From positions 5,022,001 to 5,086,000 of the forward strand of contig NZ_PGES01000001.1 of assembly GCF_002797895.1 (NCBI RefSeq): 64,000 nt of DNA. The letters run 5' to 3'. The position numbers and the translations under genes were made by a program. The stretch comes from Janthinobacterium sp. 67 (GTDB lineage Bacteria > Pseudomonadota > Gammaproteobacteria > Burkholderiales > Burkholderiaceae_D). Positions 1 through 9,225 of this stretch are shown in pieces (within the stretch, counting starts at the first letter, position 1; each line of letters opens with the position of its first letter). The notes below the pieces were generated by a model that searched no databases, was not told the origin of the DNA, and worked only from the letters and a program-made list of their open reading frames with translations.

Positions 1-23
1 GCATCGTTTGTCATAGAAAATAA

Positions 24-1508
24 ATGGATCATAAAACTTCTGGGGATTGGCCACTGCCCTCCGGCGCCTGGTACGTCGATGACGAGGGCGCATGGAGCAT
101 GCAGCGCAGCGCGGACGGCCAGAACGTCTCGCCCTTGGTGAGCGATGCCGATATCGGCAAGCTGATGCTCGCGCGGCGCCTGCCCGCAGCCGCCGGCGCA
201 CCCGTGCGCCAGTTTCCGCCCGAATTCTCGTTCGACCCCGCTTCGGGCGCGGCCTTGCAAGTGCCGCCCGACACTTCCGCCACGCCGCCGTGGGTGCCGC
301 CGTACGGCGCTTATCCCGTCAGCGACGTGCCGCCGGCCGGCCCTGCCGGCTTGCGCCAGGCCAGCGTGCCCCTGAAACTGGCCGACCAGCGCGCGCGCGA
401 AGAGCATGCGCAGGCCGATGCCTCGCTACCCATGCCGCCGCCCGGCGAATACGAATTCTTTTCCGCCCAGTTCGGCACCAGCGCGCCCGCGCTGCTGGCG
501 CTCGACCCGCGCAAGGCCGTCCTGCACGCGTGGCTGCCCGCTTCGAAACGCTGGCTGGCGCTGGACCCCGACTATGGCAGCCTGCTGGCCGAATCGGACC
601 TGGCCCACGGCGCCTGGCGCGCCGAGCTGGTGCCGGAGTTCAATAGCGTGCTGGTCTTGCCGACCAGCCATGGCCTGGCCTGCATCCGTCCCGACGTGCC
701 TTCGCTCACCTACGTGGTCGAGCACGTGGGCGGCGCGCCGTGCGTGGCCAGCCCCGTCTGGTTCCAGAACCGCCTGTGGGCGCCGCTGCGCGACGACGAT
801 GGCCGCATCCGCTTCGTCAACCTTGATGCCGCGCAAAAGCCGGGCAGCGACGTACTGCTCGACGGTGTGGTCGACCTGGGCACCGTCAGCGCGCCCGTGG
901 CCTACAACCGCATGGCCGTGTGGCCCTGCGCCAACGGCCAGCTGCGCTTGCAGCTGCAGCCGGACGGCAACGTGGCTGCGTCGTTTACGCCCTGGCCCGA
1001 AGGGCTGGTGCCGCATTTCGAATTCGGCAGCCCCTACGTGTCGCGCGACGGCGGCCTGTGGCAGCTGTGCTTCGAGCGCAGCCGCGGCACCTATGTCTAC
1101 GTGAAACTGGGCGCGCAGGCCGAACGGGCCGACGCGCTGGCGCCGCGCCTGTGTTCGGGCAGCTTCAATTACCGCTTCGCCACCAAGCTGAAAACGGCGC
1201 CGTGGGAAGAGCCGGAACACGGCGACGATGGCGGCAAGAACCAGGCCGTCATGCCGCTGCTGGAATCGAGCGTTGGCAACAGCGTCTTCGGCGTCAAGTT
1301 CGCCACCAGCGCCGGCCTGTCGAGCGTGCTGCGCTCGAACGAGCGCCTGGCGGCCCAGCTGGTGCAGGACGACGAATTGCGCGAAACCGTGTTCCACACG
1401 TTCGCCGTCAGCGAGCCGTGGCGTGTGCGCCTGTTTGTCCATGAAGGCATGCTGTGGGCGTACCACCCGCTGCTGTCGCGCATCGATGGCTGGGCCTTGC
1501 AGGCATGA
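24..1508 (+). CDS. Unrecognised soluble protein, first gene of tubulin-like operon
   Basis: 494 residues with no signal peptide or membrane segment, so probably cytoplasmic. I recognise no domain. Residues about 60-130 are rich in Pro and Ala. Residues about 145-490 are rich in aromatic and Gly-Asp turns, with short strand-like stretches resembling beta-propeller blades; that fold is a guess. The start has only a weak purine-rich ribosome site, and it lies 23 bases from the window edge, so an upstream gene or promoter may be cut off. Its TGA overlaps the ATG of the next gene, so the two are probably translationally coupled. The context suggests an accessory or adaptor role in the tubulin-like system encoded downstream. 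Confidence 0.75.
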   Translation: MDHKTSGDWPLPSGAWYVDDEGAWSMQRSADGQNVSPLVSDADIGKLMLARRLPAAAGAPVRQFPPEFSFDPASGAALQVPPDTSATPPWVPPYGAYPVSDVPPAGPAGLRQASVPLKLADQRAREEHAQADASLPMPPPGEYEFFSAQFGTSAPALLALDPRKAVLHAWLPASKRWLALDPDYGSLLAESDLAHGAWRAELVPEFNSVLVLPTSHGLACIRPDVPSLTYVVEHVGGAPCVASPVWFQNRLWAPLRDDDGRIRFVNLDAAQKPGSDVLLDGVVDLGTVSAPVAYNRMAVWPCANGQLRLQLQPDGNVAASFTPWPEGLVPHFEFGSPYVSRDGGLWQLCFERSRGTYVYVKLGAQAERADALAPRLCSGSFNYRFATKLKTAPWEEPEHGDDGGKNQAVMPLLESSVGNSVFGVKFATSAGLSSVLRSNERLAAQLVQDDELRETVFHTFAVSEPWRVRLFVHEGMLWAYHPLLSRIDGWALQA

Positions 1509-2974
1509 AAGCGCGCATCCTGATCGCGGCCTGCGCCGCTTTGCTCAGTGCGGCCGGCGTGCAGGCGGCCGGCATCCAGCAAGCCTTTCTCGTGCAAAAC
1601 TCGGGCTGGATGGAGCCGTTTTACACGGATGAACATTCGCAGCTGAAAGCCCTCGTGGGCGCCGTGGCGCAGGCCGCCACCAGCCCGTCCGATAAAGTCT
1701 ACACCCTGGCCTTCAGCCAGAGCAGCGGCAGCAATGTGTCGCCCTCGCTGATCGGGCAGGGGCAGGGCGGCGCCGGCGTGGCGGGCCAGCTGGCGAACTT
1801 GGGCCTGGCGCGCAAGAGCGCCGGCGGCGCGCTGGCCGATACGGATTTCCAGGAAGCCGTCACGAAGACCATCACGGGTCCTTTCCAGTCCGCTTCCGGC
1901 ATCGTGTGGATATTTACGAACAACAAGAACAGCCCGAACAACGACAGCCAGACGGCCGAGCGCAACCGCGACTTTTACCGGCTGCTGCACTTGGAACCGT
2001 CGATCACCAAGACGGTGGTGTTTCCGTTGCGTATGCCCGTGCAGGGCAAGCTGTACAGCGCCAAGGGCTTGATGGTGTATGCGCTCGCCTACGGCCAGCC
2101 GGCGTCCGAGGCGTTGAACCGCATCCTGGCCGAAGGGCGGCTGTCGCAAGTGCTGACGCGCCCGCCCGCGCGCCTGAAACCGGTGGACCAGGATGCCGTG
2201 CGCATCGTGCCGCAGTCCGTCAAGAACAGCGCCAATGTGCACGCCAGCCTGGGCCGCGACGGGCGCACCATCGTGCTCGACGTCGATGCGGCGAATCTGG
2301 TGCCGCAAGTGGTGCTGCAGGCGTCCCTGCAAAACATGTTTTTCCCGTACGTGATCGACAGCGCCAAAGTGCACGCCAGCCTGGCTGGCCGGAACGCGCC
2401 CCTGCACGTTGCGCCGGATCAAATCCGCCAGCTGCAGCCGGGCGCCAGCCAGTCCGTGCAGGTACAGTTTGCGCTGCCGATGGCGCAAATCCCGTCGCCA
2501 TGGTCGGCGCAGGCGATCGCCGCCATGGGCAAGCAGGTGATGCTGCCCATGCAGGCGCAGGTGGGGCTGTCGGAACAGCGGCTGGCGCTCGCGTCCAGCT
2601 TCGGCAAGGATTTGCAGGAACTGTTCCCCGGCGACCCGATCTCAAGCATGTTTACGCCACCCGACAGCGTGCGCGCGTCGCAGGCAACGATACCGCTGCT
2701 GGTGCGCATCCAGTATCCGCTGCTGCCCGTGCTGGTGATACTCGGCGGCGTGCTGGCGCTCGTGCTGGGCTTGCTGGCGCTGGGTTTGCTTGGCACGCGC
2801 GCCACGCGCTACAAGGTGATGGCCGACGGCGTGCAGCGGCAAGTGTTGTTGAAACCATTTAAAAGCGTGCAGATCCGCGACGATGACGGCCGCGACATCG
2901 GCGAACTCAAGCGGGGCCTGGGCAAGCCGGCCGTCGTGCGCGTGGCCGAGGGCCATACCCTGAGCCTGGCCTGA
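1505..2974 (+). CDS. vWA-like exported membrane protein with degenerate MIDAS
   Basis: 489 residues with an N-terminal signal peptide (residues 1 to about 21, ending in AAG after a Leu/Ala core). What follows resembles the first strand of a von Willebrand A domain, but the metal site reads QNSGWM instead of DxSxS. A later segment, IVWIFTNNKNS, resembles the vWA strand that normally ends in DG. The metal-ion site therefore looks lost; this reading comes from motif shape only. Near residue 400-430 is a strong transmembrane segment rich in Leu and Val, followed by a basic cytoplasmic tail of about 55 residues. The start at 1505 overlaps the previous stop codon. A vWA partner fits published comparative genomics of FtsZ/tubulin-like families. 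The alternative is an unrelated periplasmic beta-rich protein. Confidence 0.7.
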   Translation: MKARILIAACAALLSAAGVQAAGIQQAFLVQNSGWMEPFYTDEHSQLKALVGAVAQAATSPSDKVYTLAFSQSSGSNVSPSLIGQGQGGAGVAGQLANLGLARKSAGGALADTDFQEAVTKTITGPFQSASGIVWIFTNNKNSPNNDSQTAERNRDFYRLLHLEPSITKTVVFPLRMPVQGKLYSAKGLMVYALAYGQPASEALNRILAEGRLSQVLTRPPARLKPVDQDAVRIVPQSVKNSANVHASLGRDGRTIVLDVDAANLVPQVVLQASLQNMFFPYVIDSAKVHASLAGRNAPLHVAPDQIRQLQPGASQSVQVQFALPMAQIPSPWSAQAIAAMGKQVMLPMQAQVGLSEQRLALASSFGKDLQELFPGDPISSMFTPPDSVRASQATIPLLVRIQYPLLPVLVILGGVLALVLGLLALGLLGTRATRYKVMADGVQRQVLLKPFKSVQIRDDDGRDIGELKRGLGKPAVVRVAEGHTLSLA

Positions 2975-3018
2975 ACACAGATTCCTTTTTAATTAGTCAA
3001 ATCCACCAGAGGCATACC

Positions 3019-3459
3019 ATGGCGCAAGACACTCCCAAAGACAACGCAGGTTTCACTTTGCCAGCCCCGGCGTCCGCGCCGCCCGCCGCCGATGCACCTG
3101 CTGCCGGCGCAGCCGCCACCACGGCCACGACCGAACCTGCGCCCGCGCTCGACCCCGCCAGCACGACCGACACCTCGTCGCGCGACACCCTGATCGGCGG
3201 CGTCGTGCTGTTGCTGCTGTTCATCGCCTTTTTCTTTGCCAAGAATGCCTATGCGAATGGCCTGGTCGCCAAGCGCGTGCCGCCGAACAAGGCCAATGCC
3301 TCGGGCTGGTGGTTGTTCATCTTCCTGGCCAGCCTGGCGACCGGCGTCGTGCTGGCCGCCGTGAACGCGCATAAATTCCTCGCGCCATTGTTCATGGGAC
3401 CGCTGGTGCTGGTGGGCCTGGTTGCGTTACTGTTGACCTTTACTTCCAGCCGCCGCTAA
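3019..3459 (+). CDS. Small membrane protein with Ala/Pro/Thr-rich N-terminus
   Basis: 146 residues. The first 55 or so are low-complexity Ala, Pro and Thr, probably disordered and cytoplasmic. Three hydrophobic segments follow at roughly residues 57-75, 95-115 and 122-140. There is no signal peptide and no recognised family. The start is supported by AGAGG a few bases upstream. It lies 44 bases after the vWA-like gene and 34 bases before the tubulin-like gene, in one operon. It could be a membrane anchor for the tubulin-like protein; that is inference from position. Confidence 0.7.
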   Translation: MAQDTPKDNAGFTLPAPASAPPAADAPAAGAAATTATTEPAPALDPASTTDTSSRDTLIGGVVLLLLFIAFFFAKNAYANGLVAKRVPPNKANASGWWLFIFLASLATGVVLAAVNAHKFLAPLFMGPLVLVGLVALLLTFTSSRR

Positions 3460-3493
3460 GCACGCCGTAACACGTTTTATCCAAGGAATCACC

Positions 3494-6400
3494 ATGGCAG
3501 AGAACCTGAACCAAACCATCACCGGCGGCGCCAGCGAGCGCAAGCAGGACAAGATCATCGAACTGCGCCCGACCCTGTTCATCGGCATCGGCGGCACGGG
3601 CATGCAGGTGCTGATGCGCGTGCGCCGGCGCGTACTCAACACCCTGTGGGGCGGCGCGGGCAACCGCACGCGCATCGAGGGCTTGGCCGACTTTCCTATC
3701 GCGCAATTCATCCATTTCGACCTCGACAATGGCGCCGTGATCGAAAGCGGCGAGTCGCAGGCGAAGGACTTGCAGTTCGACCAGGTGAAGTTCACGGACG
3801 ATGACAAGGTGGTCGAATCGTTCGACATGGACAAGTACAGCCGTGATGAAGATTCCTTGGAAAAATATCCGCACATCAAGGAATGGCTGCCGTTGACGCC
3901 GCAGCGCATCCGCGAATTGCGTTTCGACATGAGCAGCGGCGCCGGCCAGATCCGCGCCGTATCGCGCCTGTATTTCTTCGACAAGTACGCAAAGATCCGC
4001 GACAAGATCCGTCTGAAATTGAAAGCCCTGAAGGCGGGCCTGTCGCATGAGCGCCAGCTGGCCGAGCTGGGTTTGCGCATGGAAACGAACCGTTTCCGCA
4101 TCGTCATCGTCGGTTCCGTGGCGGGTGGTACGGGTTCCGGCTCCTTCCTCGACATGGGCTTGCTGGCGCGCTGGCTGGCGCGCAGCGAAGTGGGCGCGGC
4201 CGACGTGGAGCTGATGTTGTTCTTGCCGACCGGCTACACCAAGGCCAACAAGGACCGGGTCGAGGCTAACGGCTATGCGGCGCTGATGGAGCTGGAATCG
4301 GCGATGATGGGCAACAAGGGTTATGTTGGCCGCTGGGATGCCTACGACCGTCCGGAACTGACGCGCGAGCCCTACAGCGAGGTTTACCTGATCGATTCGG
4401 GTAACCTTGCCCAGCAGCACACCAAGGATGTCAGCGACGTCTACCACATGGTGGCTGATTCGCTGTTCGAGGATTTCGCCTCGGCCGACTTCGCGCGCGC
4501 CAAGCGCTCGATCGCCGTCAACCAGGCGCAGCACAAAAACTCGCTGTACAACGCGCCCGTGCCGCAAGACCGCTTCGGCGACATGCGGCTGTATTTCTCG
4601 AAGCGCTTTTCCTCGTTCGGCATGGCCGTGCTCGACACGCGCCAGGAAGCGGCGCGCGACGAGCGGGCCCACCGCTGGGCCGGCGCCATGCTGCAAGCGT
4701 TCTTTGGCGTGGGCGGCACGGATGCGGGCGCCAACCGGGCCACGGATACGCAGCGCGATAACTTCCTCGCCGCCAATATGTTCCTGAAGGGCACGCCGTT
4801 CAGCGATTTCCCCGAGTTTTCCGACAAGAGCATCGAACTGAAGCGCTCCAGCGGCGACTTCATCGATTTCCGCGTCGTCGACGAATTGCTGGAAGACCGC
4901 CACGGCCACTTGCTGGCCGGCGTGGAAAACCGCGTCAACACGCGCATCAACGATATCCGCACGGGCTTTGACCGCAGCGAATGGCCGGCGCAAGTGCGCG
5001 ATGCCATGAAGCACCTGGAACGCGACGCCGTGCGCGACCAGGATTCCACGGCCGACACGACGGAAGACCGCATCAGCAAGCGCCGCCGCGAAGTGCTGGA
5101 AGACGTCAAGAAAGTCGTGCGCGACCAGCTGTATGGCTACCTGGACAACAAGGAATTCGGCGGCCTCGAATACGTGCTGTCGCTGGTGGAACAGATCAAG
5201 GATCGCATCGAGGCGCCGGGCAGCGGACTGACGGCGCAGATCGGCAACAATGCCGAGCGCTACCGCGAAATCAAGGAAGCCGTGCGTTCGCGCGAATACG
5301 AGCGCCTGCTGAACAACCTGGAGCAGACGCGCAGCACCTTCGGCTTCCTCAGCAACGGCGAAAAGCAGGCGGGCGTGGTGATGGACCATTTACGCACGGA
5401 AATGGCGAATGCGCTGAAATTCCATCTGCGCGCCAAGGCGGCGGACGAGTCCGTGATTTTGCTGGGCGAACTGTCGCGCTGGCTGGGCAATCGTGTCGGC
5501 GTCGACGCGCAAGGCCGCGCGCAGTGGAATGGCCTGGTGGGCGAGCTGCAAACGGGCCGCGAAGGCGTGCTGGCCATGCTGGCCGAATTGAAAACGGCGA
5601 ACACGATTTTGCAAAAGGACCTGGACAAGGAACACGCGACCCTGATCGTCATTCCCGTCACGGAAAAAGACATCGCGCTGCCATCGGCGGCCACCTTGCG
5701 CCAGTGGGCCGATGAAGCGTTCAAGGACATGGGCGGCTCGAAAGCGCTGTTCCCCATGCTGGGCGAACCGGCGCAGCGAGGCTTGATCCTGGCCAAAGTC
5801 ACGCGCATGGCCGAAAACATGATCGCCACGACCAGCCTCGTGGAAGGGGCGACGAGCACGCCCGACCCGCTGTTCGAAGCGCTCGAACAGATGGAGGTGT
5901 CCGAACGCCTGGACCGTTTCCGCAAGCTGCTGGCCTGCTCGATGCCGTGGATCGACGCCAATATGGCGGGCGACTTCACGGTCGTGTCGGACCAGTTCAA
6001 GTGCGTGATCGGCGTGGCCAACGCGGCCGCCTTCAAGGCGAAGTTCGGCGCCGAGCTCGAATCGTGCATGCCGACCCAGGTGGGCATCACGGTGAGCCAG
6101 CTGGAAATCGTCGAAACGGGCATCCGCGGTCGCGCCGTCTGCTATTGCGAGCTGGCCGGCGTGCCGATGACGGTGCTGCGCGGCCTGGAAGGCTGGCGCA
6201 CCAGTTACCGCAAGGAAGGCGACAACGACAAGGCGCCGACCCACACGCATATCGACCCGACGCAATTCACGCACCCGATCGCACCGAACACGGACGAGAT
6301 GAAGCGCCTGGCGGAAGACTTCGGCGAATTCCTGCAAGCGATCATGCTGGGCGTGCTGACGCGCCACACGGGCCGCGTCGTGCCGCCGGGCCAGTACCAG

Positions 6401-7189
6401 TTTGCCGTCGAGCCGGGCGACTTGCGCCGTATCGGCAACGAGCGGGCCATCCGCCAGAACGGCATGCCCGCCTCGTACCAGAAAAATATCGCCCTGCGCA
6501 TCGAGGAAAAATTGACGGCGCTTGACGCCGTGCAGACGGCCGCCATGGCGGCGCTGGCAAAATACTATGAACGCACCGTGTATGCGCCCAAGCTGGTGGC
6601 GCAGGCCGATGGTTCGCAGCTGCCCTACGTCGGTTTTGGCAGCGCCATTTCCGCCGAAGTGGGTGCGCGCCTGCGCGAGTCGGCGCGCCGCAAGGGCATG
6701 GCCAGCGACGAGCTCGACCGCACGGTGCAAACCCTGCTGGGCCGCCTGAAGGAATGGGCGAACGTCATCGGCGACTCCGACAGCGATGCCTATGACTGGG
6801 AAGTGCGCGAGCCGGAAGCGGACGGCCAGCCGCGCCTGAAGTACGCGATCAAGGCGGAAATGCTGGAAGCGGGGCGCCTCGAGCAATTGCTGCGCCCGGC
6901 CGGCGCGGCCGTTGCCCCGGCGGCGGCCGTGTTCGGCATGGCGCAGCCACCGCTGGGCGGCATGCCGCCGCTGGTGGAATACCAGTATTTCCTGGGCATT
7001 AATGGCCAGCAGCAGGGACCGTTTACGGCCCAGCAGATCGTGCAGTACGTGCAGGCGGGACAGGTCGCACCGGCCACCACCAAGGTGTGGCGCGCCGGCT
7101 TGCCGGCCTGGGCCGACTTGGCCCAGTTCCCCGAACTGGCGCCCTTGTTCCTCAGCGCGCCGCCACCGTTGATGCCGCCGCCCCTGTGA
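3494..7189 (+). CDS. Tubulin/FtsZ-like protein (Tubulin_2 type) with C-terminal GYF_2 domain
   Basis: 1231 residues, far longer than FtsZ (about 380) or tubulin (about 450). Near the N-terminus is a nucleotide-binding loop, GIGGTG (residues 31-36). At residues 210-216 is AGGTGSG, which matches the tubulin/FtsZ signature (A/S/G)GGTG(S/A/T)G that contacts GTP phosphates. The long middle part is charged and mostly helical. Residues about 1160-1218 form a GYF_2-type domain (YFLGINGQQQGPF start, WRAGLPAW centre), thought to bind proline-rich peptides. The next gene encodes a long proline-rich segment that could be its ligand. No membrane segments are seen. The start at 3494 is preceded by AAGGAA. 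GTPase activity and polymerisation are inferred from the signature only. Confidence 0.85.
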   Translation: MAENLNQTITGGASERKQDKIIELRPTLFIGIGGTGMQVLMRVRRRVLNTLWGGAGNRTRIEGLADFPIAQFIHFDLDNGAVIESGESQAKDLQFDQVKFTDDDKVVESFDMDKYSRDEDSLEKYPHIKEWLPLTPQRIRELRFDMSSGAGQIRAVSRLYFFDKYAKIRDKIRLKLKALKAGLSHERQLAELGLRMETNRFRIVIVGSVAGGTGSGSFLDMGLLARWLARSEVGAADVELMLFLPTGYTKANKDRVEANGYAALMELESAMMGNKGYVGRWDAYDRPELTREPYSEVYLIDSGNLAQQHTKDVSDVYHMVADSLFEDFASADFARAKRSIAVNQAQHKNSLYNAPVPQDRFGDMRLYFSKRFSSFGMAVLDTRQEAARDERAHRWAGAMLQAFFGVGGTDAGANRATDTQRDNFLAANMFLKGTPFSDFPEFSDKSIELKRSSGDFIDFRVVDELLEDRHGHLLAGVENRVNTRINDIRTGFDRSEWPAQVRDAMKHLERDAVRDQDSTADTTEDRISKRRREVLEDVKKVVRDQLYGYLDNKEFGGLEYVLSLVEQIKDRIEAPGSGLTAQIGNNAERYREIKEAVRSREYERLLNNLEQTRSTFGFLSNGEKQAGVVMDHLRTEMANALKFHLRAKAADESVILLGELSRWLGNRVGVDAQGRAQWNGLVGELQTGREGVLAMLAELKTANTILQKDLDKEHATLIVIPVTEKDIALPSAATLRQWADEAFKDMGGSKALFPMLGEPAQRGLILAKVTRMAENMIATTSLVEGATSTPDPLFEALEQMEVSERLDRFRKLLACSMPWIDANMAGDFTVVSDQFKCVIGVANAAAFKAKFGAELESCMPTQVGITVSQLEIVETGIRGRAVCYCELAGVPMTVLRGLEGWRTSYRKEGDNDKAPTHTHIDPTQFTHPIAPNTDEMKRLAEDFGEFLQAIMLGVLTRHTGRVVPPGQYQFAVEPGDLRRIGNERAIRQNGMPASYQKNIALRIEEKLTALDAVQTAAMAALAKYYERTVYAPKLVAQADGSQLPYVGFGSAISAEVGARLRESARRKGMASDELDRTVQTLLGRLKEWANVIGDSDSDAYDWEVREPEADGQPRLKYAIKAEMLEAGRLEQLLRPAGAAVAPAAAVFGMAQPPLGGMPPLVEYQYFLGINGQQQGPFTAQQIVQYVQAGQVAPATTKVWRAGLPAWADLAQFPELAPLFLSAPPPLMPPPL

Positions 7190-7222
7190 ACGCTGGAATG
7201 ACGCTGGAATGAAGGAATAGTT

Positions 7223-8437
7223 TTGGATATTTGTAACAAATGCAAGACGGGCCTGTGGACCGTTGTCAGCCATTGCCCGTACTGCGGTCACGTGGTGGCG
7301 GGTGCTGCCCAGCCAGCCGCGGCCGTGCCGCCGCCGCTGCCTGTGCCAGAGCCTTTGCCAGTGCCAGCACCGCCGCCGGTAGCGCCCAAGCCGCCGCCCG
7401 TGCCGGTGGCGCCTGCGCCTGCGCCGAAGGCGGTACCGAAACCGGCTGTCGTTCCACCGCCAGCGCCGCCGAAGCCGGTCCAGCCGCAAGCCGTGCCCAA
7501 GCCCGCGCCCGTGCCGCCATCGGTGCCACCCGTGCCATCACCGCCGCGCAAGTGGCTGCGCTGGCTGGGCGGCATCGCCGTGCTGGCGGCCGTCATCGTC
7601 TACATGAATGGCAAGCCGGGCGGCAAGAATGAATCGGCCTGCAATGACGCCATCGATAGCGGCCTCAAGCTGGTAGCGGATGGCAGCCTGGACGGCGCCC
7701 GCCAGAAGCTGGCGACGGCGAAGAATGTATGCACGGGCAAGTCCAGCGCGAAGGCCGACGATTTGCAGGCGGCCATCGGCAAGGCCGGCGCCGCGTCTAG
7801 CGGCTGCCAGCGCAGTGTGCGCGCCATCGAGCGCGCGATCGACGGCCATCAATTGCAGAGCGCCGCCAAGGGCATTGCCGCGCTCGACATCGATTGCGCG
7901 GGCGCATCGAGCGTCGATTCCTTGCGCAAGCAGCTGGCGCGCCAGCAGGCGGCAGCCGCGTCCGTGCTGGTGGGCGTGCGCCAGGCGCTCGACGGCAAGG
8001 ATGCGACGGCGGCACAAAATGGCATCGCCAGGCTGGAAGCGATCGACCGCGAAGCGGTGGAATTGCCGCAGTTGAAGGCGGACGTGCGGGCGCTGTCGGC
8101 GCCTGCCCCTGTTTCTGTCCAAGCCCCGGCGCCGGTATCAATGCCGGCACAGCAGGAACCGGCGCCCGCGCGCGCGGTCGAACGCTCAGCGCTGGCCGAA
8201 CGCCGTCCGCCGGAAACGGCGCCCGTCGATAGCGGCGCGGCCATGCGCAACGAGATGGCGCAATCGTTCCTGCGCGATGCCGAGCGTTCTTTGCTGGAAG
8301 GCAAATTCGATGCGGCCAAGACGTATCTGGAAAGCGCGCGCCGCGTCGATCCGGGCAATGCGCGCATCGACAATTTGTCGCGCCGCATCCGCGAGCGCGA
8401 ACGGCAAGTGCTGCAGACGGAAACAACGATCAATTAG
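7223..8437 (+). CDS. Zinc-ribbon, proline-rich, single-pass membrane protein
   Basis: 404 residues from a TTG start, chosen because GAAGGAA sits just upstream and because the next codons encode an N-terminal zinc ribbon (Cys4, Cys7, Cys18, Cys21). Residues about 30-108 are a Pro/Ala/Val repeat. One transmembrane helix follows at about 111-130. The C-terminal part (about 140-404) is Ala-rich and helical, with a TPR-like helical repeat at the very end. The expected topology is cytoplasmic zinc ribbon and proline-rich linker, then a periplasmic helical part. The proline stretch is a plausible ligand for the GYF_2 domain of the preceding tubulin-like protein. The rare TTG start may hold expression below that of its neighbours. 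Confidence 0.75.
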   Translation: MDICNKCKTGLWTVVSHCPYCGHVVAGAAQPAAAVPPPLPVPEPLPVPAPPPVAPKPPPVPVAPAPAPKAVPKPAVVPPPAPPKPVQPQAVPKPAPVPPSVPPVPSPPRKWLRWLGGIAVLAAVIVYMNGKPGGKNESACNDAIDSGLKLVADGSLDGARQKLATAKNVCTGKSSAKADDLQAAIGKAGAASSGCQRSVRAIERAIDGHQLQSAAKGIAALDIDCAGASSVDSLRKQLARQQAAAASVLVGVRQALDGKDATAAQNGIARLEAIDREAVELPQLKADVRALSAPAPVSVQAPAPVSMPAQQEPAPARAVERSALAERRPPETAPVDSGAAMRNEMAQSFLRDAERSLLEGKFDAAKTYLESARRVDPGNARIDNLSRRIRERERQVLQTETTIN

Positions 8438-8454
8438 CAATCTGGGGAGTCACC

Positions 8455-9225
8455 ATGCTGAACCACACTACCATGCGCGCTGCCGCTGCGCTGACCATCG
8501 CGGCCATGCTGGCCGGCTGCGCCACGGCGCCGATGAACCCGAACGGCGTACGCCAGGATAGTTCCTATCCGCAAGGCGGAACCCAGGCGGCCACGGATGA
8601 AGACCCGTGCAGCGTGGGCACCTCGGCCGCTGCCGGCGCGGCCGTGGGAGCGCTGCTGGGGGCATTGGCGGGAGGCAAGAATGGCGCGCTGAAGGGCGCG
8701 GCCATCGGCGGCGGCCTGGCGGCGGCCGGTTGCCTGGCCATCAATGTCAATTCGCGCCAGACCAAGACGGCGGCACAGGCCGACCGCGACTATATCCGCA
8801 CACGGGGCGCGCTGCCGCGCGAGCCGCAAGTGGTGTCGTACACGCCGCAGCTGAGCGCCTCGACCGTCAAGCGCGGCCAGCCGTTCAAGGTCAATTCGGT
8901 GGTGGAACTGGTCAACGGCAGCGCACAAAGCGTCAACGACGTGCGCGAAGAGCTGGTCGTGCTCGATCCGCAAGGCCAGCCGTTCAAGTCCGGCTCGAAA
9001 GCGCTGGCCAGCAACAACAAGTCGGGCGGGCGCTTTGAAAACTCGTTCCAGCTGACCTTTCCGGAAGGCGTGTCGCAAGGCGTGTATGGCGTCAGGACGA
9101 ATCTGTACGTGAACGGCAAGCTGGCCGCCACGCGCGACTTGCGTACGCAGCTGGTGATGCTGGATGTGGATACGCGCGTTGACGCGCAGCTGGCGCTGCG
9201 CAGATCGCCGTATGCAAACGGGTAG
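8455..9225 (+). CDS. Glycine-zipper lipoprotein
   Basis: 256 residues. The signal peptide ends in the lipobox LAGC, so the mature protein should be a lipoprotein beginning at Cys22. Residues about 57-100 are a glycine-zipper segment (repeated GxxxG and GAxxGA), as in outer-membrane lipoproteins with OmpA-like glycine zippers. The C-terminal 110 residues look like an Ig-like beta sandwich. The start has GGGGAG upstream; an internal ATG at 8473 is a less likely alternative. It is the last gene of the tubulin-like operon, 17 bases after the zinc-ribbon gene. Its TAG stop is formed by the left end of the repeat at 9222-9321. The likely role is the envelope end of the system. Confidence 0.75.
   Translation: MLNHTTMRAAAALTIAAMLAGCATAPMNPNGVRQDSSYPQGGTQAATDEDPCSVGTSAAAGAAVGALLGALAGGKNGALKGAAIGGGLAAAGCLAINVNSRQTKTAAQADRDYIRTRGALPREPQVVSYTPQLSASTVKRGQPFKVNSVVELVNGSAQSVNDVREELVVLDPQGQPFKSGSKALASNNKSGGRFENSFQLTFPEGVSQGVYGVRTNLYVNGKLAATRDLRTQLVMLDVDTRVDAQLALRRSPYANG

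Noticed and set aside
426..5389. Long minus-strand open frames opposite the tubulin-like operon
   Set aside because: They are antisense readings of GC-rich coding sequence, with His/Arg/Gln-rich composition and no ribosome sites, and they collide with well-supported + strand genes.
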